A stretch of DNA of 64,000 nucleotides from 2-02-FULL-55-14 sp964581115. GTDB lineage: Bacteria > Bacteroidota > Ignavibacteria > UBA10030. The DNA is taken from NCBI GenBank assembly GCA_964581115.1, contig CAZOMY010000005.1:42124-106123 (forward strand), in the 5' to 3' direction. Shown one piece after another: positions 9,408 to 17,559 of this stretch. Both the position numbers and the translations under genes were made by a program. Within the stretch, counting starts at the first letter, position 1; the number at the start of each line of letters is the position of its first letter. A model generated the notes under the pieces. It made no database searches and was not told the origin of the DNA. It saw only the letters and a program-made list of their open reading frames with translations.

Positions 9408-10351
9408 GTTTCGGCCGTTGTTGGAGTCTTCAGTCCGTGCGCCAACAGTCGGGCTTGCCATGTTGAGAGGATCGGCTCCATGTTGTCGGTACCATAGGCC
9501 GTCGAGAGGTATGGCGTGCAGGCGAATCGTCGCCGACGTTCCGCCGGCGGCAGCTTAGCGTAGCGTCTGCTCCAGATCCGCTCCCAGAACGACATCAGGC
9601 GCGCGTCGAGTCTGTCAAAAACGATGGACCCGGCAAGCCCGTTCCACATTGACCTTCGCGCCACAAACCAAGCCGCCCTCCTCGGTTCCTTGGGCATCGC
9701 ATTCGGCAGCACTTGGGCGATCCAGGGATTGGCCTCGAGGAACCTGTCCAAGACAGGCTCGCCCCCAACTTGACGCAACGTTACGATTTCTACGGCATCG
9801 TAGTACGATTGCGAACTGGTGCCAAGGTGGTCGACGGTCTGTAGATGATTGATGCAAAAGAACCGGCGGCGTCCGAAGAGGAAGATGCGTTTGAAAAGGA
9901 CAAGCATCGTTCTCACGATCCAAAGGCGTCGCTCAGATGTTACAATAACGAGGTCAATGTCAGATCCCGGTCCAGCCACGCCCTTCGAGAGTTCACCCGA
10001 AACGAAAACGCTTCGAACAAACGGAAATGCCGCCACGAGACGGCCAACAAGCTGCGCGATCTTCCAAAGTCGTCGGGCTTTGGACTCCATTTCTTTTCGA
10101 CGCCGGACCGGATCTCCTGTAGCCGACCGGAGCAAGAAACATCCGTCTTCTTCGCGAACCCAGCGGCGGAGCGCCTCCCCGCAACAAAGCGACCGGGCCT
10201 CATCCGCCGTCAGCCCTCCCACCGGACAGAATCGGGCGATCTCTTCGGGCAGCAAGGGGTGTCCAAAGATGTCGAAGTACAAGATCGCCGACAGGATACC
10301 TTGTTCATGCAAGCTCAGGTCGGAGGCCGGCGATTGGAACATCGATTCCAT
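9404..10351 (-). CDS. Nucleotidyltransferase-fold protein
   Basis: A 315-aa protein. Residues 10-85 look like a winged-helix-type N-terminal part (ILSAILYFDIFGHPL). VFVSGELSKGVAGPGSDIDL near residues 115-134 is the GS...DxD signature of the pol-beta/MNT nucleotidyltransferase fold, with the Asp pair for metal. The C-terminal half is basic and unassigned. It is the first gene of the operon with the radical SAM and methyltransferase genes, each joined by a 4-base overlap. The substrate is unknown; it could nucleotidylate a small molecule or sugar. Confidence 0.83.
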   Translation of the reverse strand: MESMFQSPASDLSLHEQGILSAILYFDIFGHPLLPEEIARFCPVGGLTADEARSLCCGEALRRWVREEDGCFLLRSATGDPVRRRKEMESKARRLWKIAQLVGRLVAAFPFVRSVFVSGELSKGVAGPGSDIDLVIVTSERRLWIVRTMLVLFKRIFLFGRRRFFCINHLQTVDHLGTSSQSYYDAVEIVTLRQVGGEPVLDRFLEANPWIAQVLPNAMPKEPRRAAWFVARRSMWNGLAGSIVFDRLDARLMSFWERIWSRRYAKLPPAERRRRFACTPYLSTAYGTDNMEPILSTWQARLLAHGLKTPTTAET

Positions 10352-10387
10352 ACGGGAACATACCGTCTCCGCCTGAGGGAATCAAGA

Positions 10388-10420
10388 CGAACGCCCCATG
10401 CGGAATGCGCGGGGCGTTCG
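10388..10420 (-). terminator. Terminator left from the decayed Spy paralogue
   Basis: CGAACGCCCC (10388-10397) pairs with GGGGCGTTCG (10411-10420), followed on minus by TCTTGATT. It closely resembles the terminator of the intact Spy gene (core ACGCCCC/GGGGCGT) and lies downstream of the Spy remnant, just before the start of the nucleotidyltransferase gene. Confidence 0.6.
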
Positions 10421-10589
10421 AGAAAACTACGACGATACTCAGAGATGGTCAGCAGATTCTCACGAGCATCAGTTCTTTTCAATCACAACGTGCATCGTGC
10501 AACAGATGCATTCAATGCCGCTATCGTCATGTCAAAGACGTCCTCTCCCATGCAAAGGGCGATCCACACAAAGCGATCATGCCTGGACT

Positions 10590-10891
10590 CCCGAAGCTTT
10601 TCCATCATACCCCATTCACTGCTCAGGATGCGCGTGTCGGACTTCTTTTGTTGTTCTGTAGTAAAGAGGTTAAGCTGCACGCTGGTACATGAGATGTCTC
10701 CAACTCAGGTCGTTCTGAAGCTTCGAAATACCCGCTTGGATGGACTTGACTTGCGACTCGTTGAAATTGTCCTGAGTCATTTCGACCCGCAGAGGGCTCC
10801 TTTGTTTTTGCAGGTCCGCCCGCATCGGTTCAGACTCTTTGAAGAACTAGACTCGCAGGTCATCTAAGGTGGGTTTCTGCTCGTCCGTCAA
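10590..10891 (-). pseudogene. Decayed Spy/CpxP-like paralogue
   Basis: Minus translation gives LTDEQKPTLDDLRV, a TAG, FFKESEPMRADLQKQ, VEMTQDNFNESQVKSIQ and KLQNDLSW. After a frameshift near 10665-10680 it gives TTEQQKKSDTRILSSEWG. Each block matches the intact protein at 4977-5477 (LTDEQKDKMADLRV, VEPVQADLQKQ, EMTAEKFNEARVKSIQ, TPEQQKRFDARILAG) in the same order. The signal peptide is missing: at 10891 the sequence switches abruptly to the adenylate kinase remnant. Confidence 0.88.
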
Positions 10892-11325
10892 TCACGAGAA
10901 CGGCCAGCTCGTACCGGACGAGATCGTCATTCCGTTGATCGAAAAGAAGCTGGCCTCGTCAAAAGACGCGAAAGGCTTCAACTTCAAAGGCTTTCCTCCG
11001 CACCCTCATGCAGTCGTACATCCTCGACGGCCTCCTGAAGAAGCACGGCACATCGTCGACGAAAGTGATCGAGCTGTCGCTACCGACGTTGGAACTCATT
11101 CGAAGCCTGGATGCCCGAAGCCAGACCGAACGTTGCATCCCCTACGACCGCAGCATCAGTCGCATCGTCCAGCGTTTGCACGAGCATGACACGAAGATCA
11201 TGCCGGTCATCGATCGTTACCGGCAGTATCACGGCGTGGCCACGATCAACGGAGAAGGAACGTTTGACGAGGTGTTCGAGCGCCTGTCATTCGAAGTGGA
11301 GAACGGCTTGAAGAGTTCACGGTAG
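10892..11325 (+). pseudogene. Truncated, frameshifted adenylate kinase-like gene
   Basis: Plus translation from about 10892 gives NGQLVPDEIVIPLIEKKL and KGFNFKGFP, the AMP-binding and PDE(I/L)V signature of adenylate kinase. The frame is lost at the CCTCCGC run (10996-11000). Removing one C restores GFPRTLMQSYILDG, then IELSLPTLELIRSLDARSQ and MPVIDRYRQYHG to a TAG at 11325. The P-loop N-terminal third is absent, because the sequence to the left belongs to the Spy remnant. Both truncation and a 1-base insertion argue for a dead gene; presumably a functional adk lies elsewhere. Confidence 0.82.
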
Positions 11326-11549
11326 CGCGCCTCCCGATCCGAACAGCGAAAAGGCTGTCCCTTGCCTCGGCTCACGGGGCACCGCCGCAACCGCAAGGAA
11401 AAGAAGCATGCGTTTCGTGCCAGCTTCCGAACGCCGCGCCTACCTGCCGACCGCGTCAGGCTGGGCGAGCCTTCGACGAGACAGGTCGTTGCCGCGCAAC
11501 GAAGTGGTCACTTCGTGCGAGTGTCCACGTCGTGGCGATGATCCTTGTG

Positions 11550-11831
11550 TCAATATCCGCCGTACCCCGGCATATCGTACAGGCCGCCGGCGTTCGTCAC
11601 GTCCACGTATCCTGCCGACCGCAGGAAACGGGCGGCATAGGCGCTCCGAGAACCCGTGGCGCAATACACTATGACCGGCTTGGACTTGTCGCCGAACTCG
11701 CTCAGCCGCCCCATGACCTCTTCGACGGGGATATTGAGCGCCCCTGCGAAGTGCTCGTCTTGAAATTCCTCCGCCGTCCGCACGTCCACGACGAGCGCCC
11801 CGGCTTTGATCTTGTCTTCAATCGATGCCAT
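11550..11831 (-). CDS. Stand-alone rhodanese-domain sulfurtransferase
   Basis: A 93-aa single-domain rhodanese. It has VVDVRTAEEF, then VIVYCATGSRSAYAARFL, where the Cys of CATGSR is the persulfide-forming catalytic residue and the loop has the usual six residues, and a C-terminal NAGGLYDMPG. It probably carries sulfane sulfur in the cytoplasm. ATG is preceded by AGGAAG. It lies downstream, same strand, of a CoA-disulfide-reductase-like protein whose own rhodanese domain lacks the catalytic Cys, so it may supply that activity in trans (inference). Confidence 0.92.
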   Translation of the reverse strand: MASIEDKIKAGALVVDVRTAEEFQDEHFAGALNIPVEEVMGRLSEFGDKSKPVIVYCATGSRSAYAARFLRSAGYVDVTNAGGLYDMPGYGGY

Positions 11832-11850
11832 AACTTCTTCCTTGTGATAA

Positions 11851-12024
11851 GATGTTTACCGCAAAGACGCCAAGGCGCAAAGACACATTTCATCTGGACT
11901 AGCGTCTTTGTGTCTTCGCGGTGCACAACTTCTACACTGAGATGTTTACCGCAAAGACGCTGAGGCGCGAGATCACATTTCATCTGGACCAGCGTTTTCG
12001 CGTCTTCGCGATACACATCCTCTA
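11851..12024. repeat. Two tandem 90-bp repeats rich in GCAAAGACGC
   Basis: GATGTTTACCGCAAAGACGC begins at 11851 and again at 11941. The two units share CATTTCATCTGGAC(T/C)AGCG and (G/T)TCTTCGCG. Each unit is internally semi-palindromic (ACCGCAAAGACGC versus GCGTCTTTGTGTCTTCGCGGT). The second unit runs into the 3' end of the CoA-disulfide-reductase-like gene. This is a non-coding dispersed-repeat type. Confidence 0.85.
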
Positions 12025-13677
12025 CACGTTGAATACCCACCCCTCCACCCACCGCGCCGCCGCATATCCACCGGCAATGTTCATCACATCCTTCCACCCA
12101 TTCGCCTTCAACACTTGCAGCGTCGTGTGCCCTAAGAAGCCATCCTTGCTCAGGATGAACAGCGGCTTCCCCTTCGGCACCTCCTCCAGCCGGTCGCGCA
12201 ATTCGTCGGCCGGGATGTGCACCGCGCCGGCCAAGGGCGCCTTGCCCTGTTCGCCGACGGTCCGCACGTCGAGGATCATCGCGCCGGCCTTTCGGATCGC
12301 TTCGAGCGCCTCGGCCGGAGCAACCGAAGGGCTGTAGCCGCTGAGGGCATTTTGCGCTATAAACGACGCCATGTTGACCGGATCGTTCGCGCTGTTGAAC
12401 GGGGGCGCATAGGCCAGATCGAGCTCCGAGAGGTCGTGCACCGACATTCGTCCCTGCAACGCCACGGCGATCACGTCGATGCGCTTTTCAACACCGCTCT
12501 CGCCATACGCCTGTGCCCCCAACACACGGCCGTCCGTGCGGTCATACACAAGCTTGAACGACAGCACCGAAGCGCCGGGGTAGTACGCCACGTGTTGGTC
12601 CTTGAAAACGTACGCCGCTCCTGCATCGATACCTGCTTCCCTTGCGCCCTTCTCGCTCAACCCCGTTGAAGCCGCGGTATGTCCGAAGATCTTGACGACC
12701 GAAGTCCCAAGAGCTCCACGATATGTCATGTGCCCTCCGAGCGCGTTCGTCGCCGCGATACGTCCCTGTCGGTTTGCCGGACCTGCCAGCGGAATGCGGG
12801 CTCGCCTGCCGCTGACTTTCTGCACGATCTCGACCATGTCGCCGGCTGCGTAGATATCCGGGTCATTCGTCTCCAGGCGCTCGTTGACAACCACACCTCC
12901 GCTCGGACCGATCTCGATGCCGGCTTTCGCGGCCAGCGTAAGCTCAGGACGGACGCCCACGGAAAGCAGGACGATCCCGGCCGATAGCGATGAGCCGTCG
13001 CTGAGACGTACCGCCTCTTCGGTGATTCCAGTGAGTGCGACGCCAGTGCGAACGTCAACGCCCTCCTTCTTCAGTCCTGCTTCCACCATCAAGCCGAACT
13101 CCGGGTCCATCGTGATCATGACGCGCGGCGCCAACTCGACGACTGTCACCTCCAGGCCGCGGACCTTCAGCGCTTCGGCCATTTCGAGCCCGATGAACCC
13201 CCCTCCGGCAATGACGGCCTTTGCCGGCTTGCGTTCCTCGAGATACTTCTGGATGCGGTCCATGTCGGGGATCGTCCAGAGCTTGAACACATGCGGCAGG
13301 TCCACGCCCTGCAGTGGAGGCACAACCGGAGAACCGCCTTGCGCGAGAATGAGCTTGTCATACGGCCAGCGGACCTCGCCGTCCAGCGTTCGCGCTACAA
13401 CGACATGCTCATTCCGCAAGATCTCGACCGCCTCTGTCTTTGTCTTGACGTTGACGCGGTAGCGGCTGAAGAAGCCTTCCGGCGTCTGGAGCAACAAACT
13501 CGAGCGCCGTTTGATGTCGCCGCTCAGAAAGTACGGGAGTCCGCAATTGGCGAAGCTGACGTAAGGTCCTTTTTCGAGAAGCGTGATCTCGGCGGTCTCG
13601 TCGAGGCGGCGGGCGCGTGCGGCCGCGGTGGCGCCGGCCGCGACACCCCCGATGATCACAATGCGTTTCTGTGCCAT
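12022..13677 (-). CDS. CoA-disulfide reductase / persulfide reductase-like flavoprotein with C-terminal rhodanese domain
   Basis: A 551-aa FAD/NAD(P)-dependent oxidoreductase. The FAD-binding site is IVIIGGVAAGATAAAR at the N-terminus. SFANCGLPY near residue 42 holds the single active-site Cys of the CoADR/NADH oxidase/Npsr group. AVIAGGGFIGLEMAEAL near residue 160 is the NAD(P)H site, and ETNDPDIYAAGD near 280 the second FAD motif. Residues 455-551 form a rhodanese module as in CoADR-RHD enzymes, but the active-site loop reads FILSKDGFLG, with Ser where Cys is expected. Related enzymes reduce CoA disulfide, persulfide or polysulfide, or act as NADH oxidases. The exact substrate cannot be fixed from sequence. 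Confidence 0.92.
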   Translation of the reverse strand: MAQKRIVIIGGVAAGATAAARARRLDETAEITLLEKGPYVSFANCGLPYFLSGDIKRRSSLLLQTPEGFFSRYRVNVKTKTEAVEILRNEHVVVARTLDGEVRWPYDKLILAQGGSPVVPPLQGVDLPHVFKLWTIPDMDRIQKYLEERKPAKAVIAGGGFIGLEMAEALKVRGLEVTVVELAPRVMITMDPEFGLMVEAGLKKEGVDVRTGVALTGITEEAVRLSDGSSLSAGIVLLSVGVRPELTLAAKAGIEIGPSGGVVVNERLETNDPDIYAAGDMVEIVQKVSGRRARIPLAGPANRQGRIAATNALGGHMTYRGALGTSVVKIFGHTAASTGLSEKGAREAGIDAGAAYVFKDQHVAYYPGASVLSFKLVYDRTDGRVLGAQAYGESGVEKRIDVIAVALQGRMSVHDLSELDLAYAPPFNSANDPVNMASFIAQNALSGYSPSVAPAEALEAIRKAGAMILDVRTVGEQGKAPLAGAVHIPADELRDRLEEVPKGKPLFILSKDGFLGHTTLQVLKANGWKDVMNIAGGYAAARWVEGWVFNV

Positions 13678-13812
13678 GATTCTGTTCAGTGGATGCTTGA
13701 TCGAGATTGAACCTGCGGAAGCCTACGGAGGGAAAGACAGCCGGTATGCCTGACCCGCACTGCAGTTCGAACGAGAATTAGATGCATTGATGCGAAGAAG
13801 GATTCGGCTCAA

Positions 13813-14244
13813 TTGTCCGTCTGTAGTCCCAAGTTTGCGAACGCGGCGAAAGATACGTACATGGTCAACTCTACGCCCCCGGATCGAATGTGCGTCAAAG
13901 CCAGCCAACCCGTCCACAACCACGATGAACCGGCCCGTCGGAACAGAGCCGACTCTGGCCCTTGGACCCGGTTGCGGCGATCGTGTTCGCGGCAACGGAC
14001 TTCTGTCTGTATTAGTATTACAGTCACTTCGTACGGCATCTCGCTTCCGAAGAATGAATCGCACAAGTTGGCAATGGAGAGCGACGGCAAAGAGGCGAAG
14101 GTCTTGCTGCAGCCGAGAATGGCCTGGCGATGGTTCTGGCTCGATCTGTTCGTTGGCGGGTGGGTCGTGGACGGTATCACCGGCAATTGGAACAAGTTGG
14201 CACCCGTGGTGGGCGAGGTAAAACAAGTTGATATGTTGAAATAA
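13813..14244 (+). pseudogene. Possible decayed PEGA-like/lipoprotein gene
   Basis: Only the last part looks real: SHKLAMESDGKEAKVLLQPR, then WFWLDLFVGGWVVDGITGNWNKL, like the C-terminus of small outer-membrane lipoproteins (WFxGNxxFGGxxGxxVDxxTGxxxxL). A PVGTEPTLALG stretch, like a PEGA-type GTTP repeat, appears in another frame around 13930-13965, which suggests a frameshift. No signal peptide or lipobox is intact. A strong terminator follows at 14284-14312, as expected for a former transcription unit. It may instead be a short expressed protein. Confidence 0.45.
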
Positions 14245-14283
14245 TTGCGCTGACGGCTGCACGCCGGATCTGCATATGCGAAC

Positions 14284-14312
14284 AAGCGAGTCGAGACCAC
14301 CTCGACTCGCTT
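14284..14312 (+). terminator. Rho-independent terminator
   Basis: AAGCGAGTCGAG (14284-14295) pairs perfectly with CTCGACTCGCTT (14301-14312), with a 5-base loop and TTGCGCTT after it. It lies 40 bases past the decayed lipoprotein-like frame and before the phosphate transporter. Confidence 0.8.
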
Positions 14313-14567
14313 TGCGCTTCCAGGCCATCCTGACCGCTCCTACAATGCACGGAGGAAACGGCACAGCATGTAGCCAGCTTGCCTGAGGAAAAGGCCTTCT
14401 GGCCACATGGAGTCGGCTTGGAGCAAGATCGAGGGGATTGTCGGGGACTGGAATCTTCACAATTCCTTAAACTGCCTTGTTTGAAATTTGGGTTATTTCG
14501 AGGGAATTTGGGGGTTAGCATCGTTGGCATCGTCGATGCCATCCTCGACTCTGACAAGCCGACCCCC

Positions 14568-16823
14568 ATGGAATTCTACCTCTTCATTCTGATCATCCTC
14601 TTCGCCACGGCGATTGCAGACCTGTACGTCGGCGTGGCGAACGACGCGGTCAACTTCTTGAATTCAGCGATCGGCTCGAAGGCCGGGTCGAGGTTCGCGA
14701 TCATGGTCACAGCATCTCTCGGTGTCCTGGTCGGGACCACCTTCTCCACAGGAATGATGGAAGTGGCGCGTAAAGGGATCTTCAGCCCCGAGATGTTCAC
14801 GTTTCACGAAGTGATGGTCGTCTTCCTCGCCGTGATGCTCACCGACATTATCCTACTTGATCTGTACAACACGTTCTCCCTTCCGACGTCGACGACGGTC
14901 TCGCTGGTCTTTGAGCTCATCGGCGGTGCGGTGGCCATGTCGTGGATCAAGGTCATGGCGCTCAACGGCATCTTTGCCGATGTGTTCGCGTATCTCAACA
15001 CCGAACGCGTGGTCACGATCGTCTCCAGCATCGGTATCTCCATCCTGTTCGCGTTCGTCTTTGGAGTTACAATCCAGTTCATCACGCGGCTCATCTTTAC
15101 GTTCGACTACGAACGGCGATTCCACCGCATCGGCGCCGTGTACACGTCTGCGGGCTTGACGGGGATCGTGTACTTCATTCTTGTCAAGGGAGCCAAGGGG
15201 TCGGCGATCCTGACTGTCGGCCAAATGGATTGGATCACGGAGAACATGGTGACGCTTCTGGTCGCCGTCTTTCTTGTCCTGGCTATCATCTTCCAGATCC
15301 TGATTCTTACGACCCGGGTCAGTGTACTCAAGATCGTCGTATTCGTCGGAACGTTCGCTCTGGCGTTGGCCTTTGCGGCGAACGACCTGGTCAACTTCAT
15401 CGGAGCGCCCATGGGCGCATTGCGCGCGTACGAGCTTGCCACGGAGGCCTCCGGCGATGTTGCCTCGATGACGATGGAGGGCCTGAATGCACCGGTACGA
15501 GTGAACCCCTGGTTCCTGATCTTGGCCGGGATGATCATGGTGGCCACGTTGTGGACCTCGAAGAAGGCACGGTCGGTCACCAAGACCGAGGTCTCTCTTG
15601 GCCGCCAGGACGAGGGGGTGGAACGCTTCAGCTCGTCCGCACTTGCGCGAGGCATAGTGCGGATGTCGGTGGGTCTCTTCGAGGTCTATCGTTCGATCAC
15701 GCCGGTCACCGTGCAAAGATATGTTTCTGAGAGGTTCGACCTCTCCAAGGCCCCCAAGTATACCGGACAGGGGGGCCCGCCTTCGTTCGACCTTCTACGC
15801 GCTTCGGTCAACTTGATGGTGGCAAGCTCCCTGATCTCCGTCGGAACATCGTTCAAGCTGCCGCTCTCCACAACGTTCGTGACGTTCATGGTCGCCATGT
15901 CCACGTCGCTGGCCGACAAGGCCTGGGGACGTGAGAGCGCCGTCTATCGGGTCAATGGGGTCATCACGGTAATCGGCGGCTGGTTTGTGACCGCCGTACT
16001 GGCGTTCACGGCAAGCTTCGGGATAACGTTTGCAATCTATTATGGCGAGTTGCCCGCCATCCTTGGATTCGTCGCTGTCGGGTTCTTTTTCTACTACCGG
16101 ACCAACAAGATCCATGCCGAGCGCGAAACGGAATTCCAGCGACGGGAAAGATTGTACGAGGGGAGCGAGGCGACCGACCTGCTTGTGAACAGCCGCGATG
16201 TCGCCGAGTTCCTGACGGAGACTTCGAAGGCCATCGAGGGTTCGTACGAAGGCCTGGTCCGAGGTAACCGGCGAATGCTGCGAAATGCCTCGTTCTTGGC
16301 GAGGAAGTTGAACGATGAGAGCGAGAAGCTCATCGGGGCGATCCTTCAAATGCTGCGCACGGCAAAGGACGAGGAACGCGGCATCAGTCCTCGGTACGGC
16401 CGCAAGATCGCGTCGTTGCAGATCGTGGTCGCCAACCTCGCATCGCTGACGAGCAATACGCAAAGCTACGTGGAGAACAACCACGCGCCGCCGGACGACG
16501 AACAGGCATTGGAACTTCGTGAAGTCTACGCCGCCGTCGAGAAGATCCTTCATTCAGTCGCCAAGGCACTTGAGTCGAGCCGTTTCGATGAGGTGGCTCA
16601 ACTGGAAGCGCAAGTTCAGCAGTTGAAGGAACTGATTCGCGAATTCGACCGGCGCCAGATGAAGCGCATCCGCCTCGGTCGCTCCAAGACCCGGCAAAGC
16701 CTTGTGTTCATCGGTACGCTCAACAAGGCCGAGCGCATCGCCGATCAGGCGGTGATCCTCCTCAGGCTCTATGCGGAGTCTGTCGAGGAGATCACGGAAT
16801 CGTCTGCCGCACTGAAACCGTGA
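14568..16823 (+). CDS. PiT-family inorganic phosphate transporter with C-terminal PhoU-like domain
   Basis: A 751-aa protein. The N-terminal approximately 560 residues have about ten helices and two inverted PiT signatures, GVANDAVNFLNSAIGSK near residue 25 and AFAANDLVNFIGAPMGA near 265, the duplicated phosphate/cation site. The last approximately 190 residues are soluble, charged and helical (RGNRRMLRNASFLARKLNDE, later RLGRSKTRQS), resembling PhoU-type bundles that gate PiT transporters. The open frame begins at 14379, but ATG at 14568 starts directly at the first helix as in relatives. No Pho box or riboswitch was recognised upstream. Confidence 0.92.
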   Translation: MEFYLFILIILFATAIADLYVGVANDAVNFLNSAIGSKAGSRFAIMVTASLGVLVGTTFSTGMMEVARKGIFSPEMFTFHEVMVVFLAVMLTDIILLDLYNTFSLPTSTTVSLVFELIGGAVAMSWIKVMALNGIFADVFAYLNTERVVTIVSSIGISILFAFVFGVTIQFITRLIFTFDYERRFHRIGAVYTSAGLTGIVYFILVKGAKGSAILTVGQMDWITENMVTLLVAVFLVLAIIFQILILTTRVSVLKIVVFVGTFALALAFAANDLVNFIGAPMGALRAYELATEASGDVASMTMEGLNAPVRVNPWFLILAGMIMVATLWTSKKARSVTKTEVSLGRQDEGVERFSSSALARGIVRMSVGLFEVYRSITPVTVQRYVSERFDLSKAPKYTGQGGPPSFDLLRASVNLMVASSLISVGTSFKLPLSTTFVTFMVAMSTSLADKAWGRESAVYRVNGVITVIGGWFVTAVLAFTASFGITFAIYYGELPAILGFVAVGFFFYYRTNKIHAERETEFQRRERLYEGSEATDLLVNSRDVAEFLTETSKAIEGSYEGLVRGNRRMLRNASFLARKLNDESEKLIGAILQMLRTAKDEERGISPRYGRKIASLQIVVANLASLTSNTQSYVENNHAPPDDEQALELREVYAAVEKILHSVAKALESSRFDEVAQLEAQVQQLKELIREFDRRQMKRIRLGRSKTRQSLVFIGTLNKAERIADQAVILLRLYAESVEEITESSAALKP

Positions 16824-16929
16824 TCCAACATCCGACTCGAACGATCTCAACAACATCTTCCATTCCTCCTTCCGACACCTGACGGTTGATCAAGAAATGC
16901 AAACGCCCAAGCTCATCACGTGAGCGCCT

Positions 16930-17214
16930 TCATTTGGTGCGGCGTTTCGACAATTGCTTCAGCTCGGCGAGATCTCCCCGGATGAGTGCTTCCTTCTTGG
17001 CACGCGTCCAGCCTTTGACCTGCATTTTGCGTCGGAAGGCTTCGAGATGGGTGGCGTACTCTTCTTCGAGGACGATCGCCACTGGCGGGTCTAGCTTCGT
17101 GGTCCGGCAGGCGGTCCCGGCAAAGTGGTTCTTGTAGCGAGAGTGTTTGTTCTTTGTTGATCCAAGATACAATCCACCGGCCTTAAGCCTGAGGATGTAG
17201 AACCAGGCAGGCAT
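16930..17214 (-). CDS. GIY-YIG nuclease superfamily protein (YhbQ-like)
   Basis: A 94-aa single-domain protein with FYILRLKAGGLYLGSTKN as the GIY...YIG segment near the N-terminus, and HFAG, TTKLDPP, EEEY and EAFRRKMQVKGW with the conserved Glu. The tail is basic (SKRRTK). Small GIY-YIG proteins of this type are common near rRNA and tRNA genes and their role is unsettled. ATG at 17214 (MPAWFYIL) is chosen over the open leader to 17319. A paralogue without a start codon follows at 17560-17844. Confidence 0.88.
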   Translation of the reverse strand: MPAWFYILRLKAGGLYLGSTKNKHSRYKNHFAGTACRTTKLDPPVAIVLEEEYATHLEAFRRKMQVKGWTRAKKEALIRGDLAELKQLSKRRTK

Positions 17215-17280
17215 TGCAGACCCCTCATTAGAAATGAAATACGTCAGACGGCGCTCTTTGTCCGGTGATGCAATGGGCCT

Positions 17281-17334
17281 TTCGACTCGGTCCGCCAGAG
17301 AACAGCGGACCTCGCTCACGGCACCCTCGACTCG
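17281..17334. repeat. 54-bp repeat, copy 1 (upstream of GIY-YIG gene)
   Basis: TTCGACTCGGTCCGCCAGAG... is about 75-80% identical by eye to 17917-17970. Each copy lies 67-73 bases upstream of a GIY-YIG frame, so it is part of the duplicated unit. The 345 bases between the two GIY-YIG frames (17215-17559) hold nothing else I recognise. Confidence 0.65.
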
Positions 17335-17559
17335 TCCAGGCCGGCTGAAAGCCCCGAGCGCCCGCCTGCATGACTGCGTCAGCAGTCAGGCAGGAGTCCC
17401 GTCTACAAAACGAAACGTCCCATCCTTTTAGGGGGACAGGACGATCATTTATCGTGGGACCTTGAGAGCACTCGTAGCAGCGTAAGATCTCCTGAGACCA
17501 GCGCTTCACCTGAAGCTCGCGAATGCCGGCATGGCGGTAGGAGGGAAAATGTCGTTCGT

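Noticed and set aside
9404..10351. Antitoxin/toxin MNT-HEPN pair
   Set aside because: The protein is far longer than MNT antitoxins and no HEPN gene is adjacent; the neighbours are a radical SAM enzyme and a methyltransferase.
11851..12024. Possible CRISPR or riboswitch from the paired GCAAAGACGC repeats
   Set aside because: Only two copies with a 90-base period and no spacer pattern; it lies downstream, not upstream, of genes.
13723..14460. 245-codon minus-strand frame between the CoADR-like gene and the phosphate transporter
   Set aside because: No family motifs, unusual composition, and the opposite strand carries the lipoprotein-like remnant with its terminator.
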